Positions 58,313 through 64,000 of a DNA stretch of 64,000 bases are shown one piece after another. The number at the start of each line of letters is the position of its first letter. Within the stretch, counting starts at the first letter, position 1. The notes below the pieces were generated by a model. The model saw only the letters and a program-made list of their open reading frames with translations, was not told the origin of the DNA and did no database searches. A program made the position numbers and the translations under genes. The stretch is from Ipomoea triloba (taxonomy: Eukaryota; Streptophyta; Magnoliopsida; Solanales; Convolvulaceae), in NCBI RefSeq assembly GCF_003576645.1, contig NC_044920.1:1650814-1714813 (forward strand), read 5' to 3'.

Positions 58313-58552
58313 CACAAATTATACTGTGGATCATGGTCCATATTTAATTGTGGACCATGATCAAGCTGATACTGCAGTTNACTGCAGTTCCAGACAAATG
58401 AAACAGTCTCTGTTCCGCGCAACTGCAGTTCCCTTTCAACACAACTGTAGTATCAGTTCAACACAACTATAGTATCAGCCATGATGCATGATCCACAATG
58501 CATTGTGGATCATGACAATGCATTGTGGATCATGGTCCACAGTATAAAGACT
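58313..58552. mobile_element. Mutator-type MITE with CTGCAGTT motifs (copy B, 240 bp)
   Basis: Ends CACAAATTATACTGTGGATC and, inverted, AGTCTTTATACTGTGGACCA, flanked by ACTATTTGAA at 58303-58312 and 58553-58562 (10 bp). The interior has ACTGCAGTT and TTTCAACACAACTGTAGT motifs as in 3557-4100. One N is at 58380, in the middle of an ACTGCAGTT pair. Confidence 0.85.
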
Positions 58553-58911
58553 ACTATTTGAAAGTCTACAATTAGATAAATCCCGCATTATAACCTTTTT
58601 GCTGTCATTTGTGGTGGACCAAAAGAGATCTCAACATTTCACTTCAAATGATGGTTACACAATGGCTATTTTAATAATGAGAGGCCACAGTGAAGAGAAC
58701 ATTGGAATTTTGGGTGAACCAAAAATAAATTAAAAAAACAAAAGAACAGTGAAGAGAACATCATACAAACACCCCATAAATATGAACTCAATAGAGAAAG
58801 TGTTCATGAATCAACCTACATTTGCAAGCCAAATAGCAAACCATGATCACAAGGAAGAAGAGGAGGGAACTTACTATGAACAAGAACAATGTTTTAGTCC
58901 AATATAATGCA

Positions 58912-61900
58912 TCACACCGGGTTCACAGGTTGAGCCTTTTTCTTGTTCTGCTTAGTAAGTGGAACTTGGATAAACCCGAATTTCTTCCTCTGAGTTATGA
59001 ATTGCTTGCGAAGGCTTCCATCTTTGGTAGAATTCACGGGGGGGTTCAATATGATCCCGCTCTGTTCCCGAAGCATTTGGCTAAACGAAACGTGCTTCCT
59101 CTCAGTGTGGCTCTCCACATGCTTCCCTACCACAATGTCGTCTCGCAGAATCAGCTTTCTGCTCAACACATCTCCAATCGAGATCGATGACCTGAAAACA
59201 GGAAGCGGTTTGTGTTTTGCAGCGTCTGTTTCGTTTTCATCGAGTAGCCTATGGTTCCCTTGGCTTAGAGATGGATTTGAGTTCCTAAACTTGGCTAAAA
59301 GGCCATGTTCTGATGTGTCCACAGCTTCTTCTAAGCACTTCTTGTTTAGCCTTTCGTCTAGCTTTTTTCGGGATGTAATAACTTCAGTCTTTGAGTCCAC
59401 GAATTTGGTCTTGCATAAATCCTCGACCTGTTGGGCTTTTTGAGCGAGGGCGTAGTATTCCTCGTATGGAAGTGTTATCCCGTCTGCAGCAGGCTTAGCG
59501 GGGGAGACCTCGAAAGAGGCTTTGGCATTCAGTAAAGCCTTCCTTTCAGCAAAAGCAATGGCTTCCACAGCTTTGGCTGCTTCCTCCATCTTCTTGGCTG
59601 CAGTTAACCTCATTTCAGCCATCTTGATACTCGCCTTGGTTCGTTCGATCTCTGACATTGCCTTCATAACCTCGTACCTAGACGCCTCTGCCATTTTCTT
59701 GAACTGCTCAGACTCAAAGTGCAACTCGTGGAGCTCATTAGAGGCATCCATCTTTTTTTCGAGGCTAGCTATCCCCACCGGGTTTGGCCTTGAACCATCA
59801 TTGCCCCTCTCGAGACATTTCCTCTCGCCACTCTTGTCGAGCAGTACCCTCTCGTCCTTCACTCGCTTATTGAGAGACTCGACAGAGGATCGAATGACAG
59901 CAAGGTCTACTGTCATCTTGTTGAGGTCCAGTTTCGCTTGGTTCAACTCCATCAGAACATAGCCCGGGGACTGAACTGGACAAACGCTCAACCCATCTGT
60001 CAATTTCGCGTTGGGGCATTTGCATTCTGAGCTAAAACCGGGACTCGACATAAACACAGACACTTCTTCCATCAAATTTACTTTCAATCCTTCCACGAAT
60101 CTCTTCGCCGCCTCCACTTCCTTCAACACATTGAGCGCTTCCTGCTCCTTCACAATCAAATCCCTCTCGAATTTCACCGCTTGCTCCTCCATTTTGCTTA
60201 GGTCTAAGGCCTCGGGATCATGCTGCTAAACAACACTACTCTTGTAAATTCAATGTCACTTTAGAACAACAAACATTATAACTTCATAACAGCAACTAGG
60301 CTCACACACCAACAGCATTATACCATGTGTCTTTATAAAGCTACAGTTTTTTGTATGTTTTTGTGCTTCATAACACCAATTATGTTAGTACAAAACAGTC
60401 TCAGTACTTTAAAGTTCAAGAAACACAAACATATGAAACAAAACTTTTACTTCCCCACAAAAGCATAATCACACATCAGCTAAGTACTGGGCATCAGTAG
60501 GAAGGAATTGGCAGCTCCTAAATGATCAATTGCCAACAAGTCAGTCAAGAACTGGCATTTCATATTTTCATTTCCTCTGCTATTCTTTTTTTTGGATGAC
60601 GAGGAAAACTAACAGTCACTGCCTGAGCCTTGATTGCCCATAGTTGACCGCTCCCACTGGGAGTCGAACTTGTAATCTTGTGTTACTAAGTCAACAGTTT
60701 AACAACCTTAATTGGAATTACCCCTGTTATTTTGAGACATACATTCACACTCACCCTGTTGAGCTTCAAGGCATAGCTCCTGATGCAAACATGCAATTAC
60801 AAGTGTACAACCCAATATTGCTTTACCCATTTTAACTCAATTCACTTTGAAGTGGTGGCAGCCTCTATCACACAAGATCAAGAAAAATATTGATCTTGAG
60901 ACTTTTCCGGTTAAATCCCAACCCAGAACTATATACAAGAAGTGCAACAGTAATTGTTATTGGGTAATTAGAATCCTAATAATTTCAAGTAACTATTCAG
61001 CTTTCAAAGAAGTGCAACAGTAATTGTTATTGGGTAATTAGAATCCTAATAATTTCAAGTAACTATTCAGCTTTCAAAACAGTGGCATAAACACAAGAAA
61101 CTTGCATAATCATAGCCTGAACTCTGAAGGTACTCAATTTCAAGCCTTTTGCTTAGTGCATTTCACATACCATCTCTTCTAGTTTAAGAATGGAAACCCA
61201 CAAAACAAAAGGAAAAAGTGTCAAATAGGTAGTAAATACTCCGTATCATTTTTACGCAATTGGGTCATTAATCTTAAAAAATATGTAATTGAACCATCAA
61301 ACACGCAAAATATGTGTAATAGTGACATTTTTATAATTCCTTCTAATGTAATTTGAGTTTAAAATATTTCAATCTTTCATCCCAATTAGTATGACGGTAA
61401 AAATGACAACTCTTTGATACATATGAGGCAAGCAATATGATCAGATTCTATCATAAAAAGCCCACACTGACTTAGCTCATTGGTTCAATAGGCAGTATTT
61501 GGGAGGAGTGATCAAAGTTCAATCCTTGGCAGATGTTTAAAGTGGGCAGATCCCTCGTGGACACCTACATTTAGCCCTGTTTATTGAGCTATTGAGATTT
61601 ATATCTTTTCAAATGTTATGTCAGACGGGATGTGGGGCTCTTAGGGGATTCAATTTTGGGAGATACAGAAAATATATTAATTGCACATGAATGGTTCAAT
61701 TACACATTTTGACCCAATTGTATAAAAGTTAAAATGTGGCCTAAAAAAAAAAGGATGGGCAGTGTATAGTACTAACACAGGGAGGAGCAAGGCGGAGCAG
61801 GTGGTGGGGAATCCAGGGTCCTCGCCCGCCAAACCGGTCCACCGCCTCCTTAACGGACTCGAAAGGCGGCGAGGTGTCGATCTCCGCCCTTGGGTTGATG

Positions 61901-61947
61901 ATCTTCTTGGTCTCTGCCGCCGCTGCACACTCCTCTTTTTCTGCCAT
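58912..61947 (-). CDS. WEB-family coiled-coil protein (494 aa)
   Basis: Two exons on the minus strand, 61947-61777 and 60225-58912 (phase 0; donor GTTAGT, acceptor GTTTAG). Exon 1 (57 aa) holds the family N-terminal motif RAEIDTSPPFESVKEAVDRF. Exon 2 holds long Ala/Glu/Lys-rich coiled coils (about residues 65-260), a conserved LPYEEYYALAQKA segment, and the typical C-terminus SIGDVLSRKLILRDD, FSQMLREQSG and RKKFGFIQV with a basic end. WEB/PMI2-type proteins act in chloroplast photorelocation through actin filaments; this branch (like Arabidopsis At2g40480) has no tested role known to me. Length fits. An ATG at 60192 would give a shorter form without the exon 1 motif. The 1551-bp intron holds a SINE-like sequence and a 70-bp tandem repeat. 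Confidence 0.92.
60596..60725 (-). repeat. SINE-like sequence in the WEB intron
   Basis: On the minus strand box-B-like CAAGTTCGACTCCCA lies near 60665-60680, then GGCAATCAAGGCTCAGGCAG, ending in TTTTCCTCGTCATCC and a short A run. It resembles 37215-37450. I could not place a target duplication. Confidence 0.5.
60937..61077. repeat. 70-bp tandem duplication in the WEB intron
   Basis: Two adjacent, apparently identical copies containing GAAGTGCAACAGTAATTG, starting at about 60937 and 61007. Confidence 0.95.
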
Positions 61948-64000
61948 AATTTCACAGCTCTTCTCTCTCCTGCTTCCCCAAGAACAAAAAACGATTCTTT
62001 TAACTAAAATTTGAGTGAATTTCTGGATTTTCTTTCAGTAGTATGCGTGTGACTGTGGACTCATACTTCCACTCTAGCTACCGGGCACTTGGAGAGCTAT
62101 TTAACCACACCATTTGTGGGTAACAACATAAATTAGACAAATATAGATAGGTAGTTTATATATAGATATATTTGTGCATGCCTTTATATGCGCACCTCAT
62201 GATTTCTCACAAAAAATAACCTTTAAAACTCACTTTATTACATCAACTTTCATTTTAATTTCTATGGAGGTGTTTGGTAATACTTGTTAGCTGATTGGAT
62301 TAGTAGATTTGACTAGTTGGTAGCATTAGCTGATTGTAGAAAAGTGTTTAGCTGATAAGTGATTACATGTAAAACTCTACCAAATAAGAAAATATATAGT
62401 AGATGCATGTACATGGTAACAATAGTGGAAAAGATAACGAAAGTTATAACGGTAGGGATACGTTTGTCTAATATGTTGTAAAGTACAACTTTTATAGTAT
62501 AATATACAAAAAAACTTAACGAACAAAACGGACATAAATGAAGGGTATAACATTCATTCACACTTATTATGTTTTTAGATTAGATATATATTGACTTTGA
62601 CTCCAATAAATTATCATATCTAAAAAAATATAACATGAAACCGTATAATGGGACAATATATTGAATGCCATCATTTTGATATGCAATTAAATTCTGCATC
62701 TTCATGAAGTACTTCATTGTTTAATGAGGCTATGACAAAGGTACGTTTGCACAAATTTAGAGAAATAGAGATATATTGTGAAAATCACTTTACATGTAAA
62801 ATATTCAATGATGATTATTATCTGTTCATTTAATGTACTATCTCATTCAATTTTCTCCAAGGAGACAACATTTCATCCTGTTTTGAGAATAAAATAATAA
62901 TATTTGTAACAGAAATTATTGATTAATAAAAATTAGAACGATCAAAATGGACTTAGCTCGCCTAGTTCCCCTGTCCTGTCAAGGTGGGGCTGATTAAGGA
63001 TTTAGAGACTTGTCAAAAGTGATTCGCACATCTTAGCACGAGAATATTAATAATATTATTTAAAAAATAGTTTTTTAACTTTGAATTTTAGCATTTAGAG
63101 TTTTAAAATTTTGTAATAATTTCGTTTTAATTGTCTAGACTTATTATTGACTTTAAAACTTTGTATTAATGTTTGTTTAAACTATTTAGACTATTTTTTT
63201 TATTTTTTAAATTAACTTTTTAACTTTTATTTTTTAAATTTGGCAAGTCTTGGTAAGTAGGAGGTGAACTAGCATTTTCTAAGCTCGAGCTCGATCCACC
63301 TTGCACAGCCAAACCGCTTTGACATTTCTAAGTAAAATGCAACTCATAATACTTGTGATGGATAGGTTGAGTGTTTTCCTTGTTATTCGATCCATTACGC
63401 AACATCCCTAGACGAATTGCATCAATTTGTCTTATACTAAAATTTATATAAAAAAAAAAAAAAAAAAACTATTTCCCTCCTAAATTTGTGATGAATAAAA
63501 TGATCTAATTAATTAAATACAACTAACTAAACATAATTAGCTACCATCATTGATTCTTTTGACATGGGTAAATTCTCATATAAATCATTATATGCTGAAA
63601 TTTCTCATTATTTATACAAGTTTGGAGTGGTTGAGTTGTGTGATGGTGATGATGTTGAATAGGTAAAAATGGGGACCATAAAATTGTCTTCACCTCCATT
63701 AATGTTCAATGAAAATTGTAAATTTCTTTATGTAACCAATCATCTTTACCAAGCATGTTTGTATCTTCATTTCTTGTGAGTGTAAAATGGAAAGGCATGC
63801 ATGGGAAAACAAAAGTGGTATAGTAGTTGATACATCATATTCATAGCATGGTAATAGATAATTTTTTATCTAATAATAATTAATTGAATGATTATTTTGT
63901 AAATAAAAGATATATCAAACCTATAATCAAGAATTTTGATCTTAAGATTCTTGTTACTCGGATAAGACTTTCATGTTATAAAATGTAAAATAAATGATTT
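61948..64000. other. Upstream flank of the WEB gene, AT-rich
   Basis: The first 150 bp should contain the WEB promoter and leader; a CT-rich stretch lies at 61952-61975. 62272-62390 has GGTGTTTGGTAATAC and TTAGCTGATTGGATTAG phrases of the AGCTGATTG MITE family. An A run is at 63450-63468. No other gene seen. Confidence 0.5.

Noticed and set aside
58997..60229. Several plus-strand frames of 72-148 codons
   Set aside because: Antisense shadows of the WEB exon, with no start context or domain.

Overview
This is a plant nuclear window, AT-rich and crowded with transposable elements. Spliced genes with GT-AG introns, a HAK/KUP potassium transporter, a WEB-family coiled-coil gene, a plastid-targeted protein and Ve1/Cf-9-type receptor-like proteins point to a eudicot, probably an asterid; I cannot fix the genus. 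Two runs of N, one single N and poly-A runs against a gap show that it is draft assembly.

Layout. 1-2817: 5' part of a Ty1/copia retrotransposon on the minus strand (LTR, primer-binding site, open gag to protease reading frame running off the left edge). 5992-13870: tandem pair of LRR receptor-like protein genes on the plus strand; the first is intact (1052 aa), the second is a pseudogene that lost its LRR cap and has a nonsense codon. 16194-21470: a complete Mutator-like element with 208-bp terminal inverted repeats and a perfect 9-bp target duplication; it holds a decayed MURA-type transposase (minus) and an apparently intact GRF zinc-finger/membrane gene (plus). 25463-28781: nine-exon cluster II KUP potassium transporter (798 aa). 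30062-31731: three-exon gene for a 179-aa putative plastid protein; its last exon lies in a segment that is duplicated beside an assembly gap. 33.7-58.5 kb: no convincing protein gene, but a dense nest of elements whose edges can often be read: a 644-bp TIR element, a 1.4-kb foldback, Mutator-type MITEs with 9-bp duplications, a Stowaway, a PIF/Harbinger-like MITE, a LINE relic, a SINE with a 17-bp duplication, a Helitron, a solo LTR, and three copies of an unclassified repeat. 58912-61947: two-exon WEB-family gene on the minus strand.

The host genes are independent units, not a pathway: surface immune recognition (RLPs), potassium transport (KUP), a plastid protein, and a cytoskeleton/chloroplast-movement-type coiled-coil protein (WEB). 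The most interesting material is in the mobile elements: a Mutator-like element whose accessory zinc-finger gene is open while its transposase carries several TAG stops, a small TIR family built on CTGCAGTT-type tandem motifs, and a duplicated, spliced-looking short unit at 37.6 and 50.3 kb. I saw no CRISPR array, rRNA or tRNA gene.
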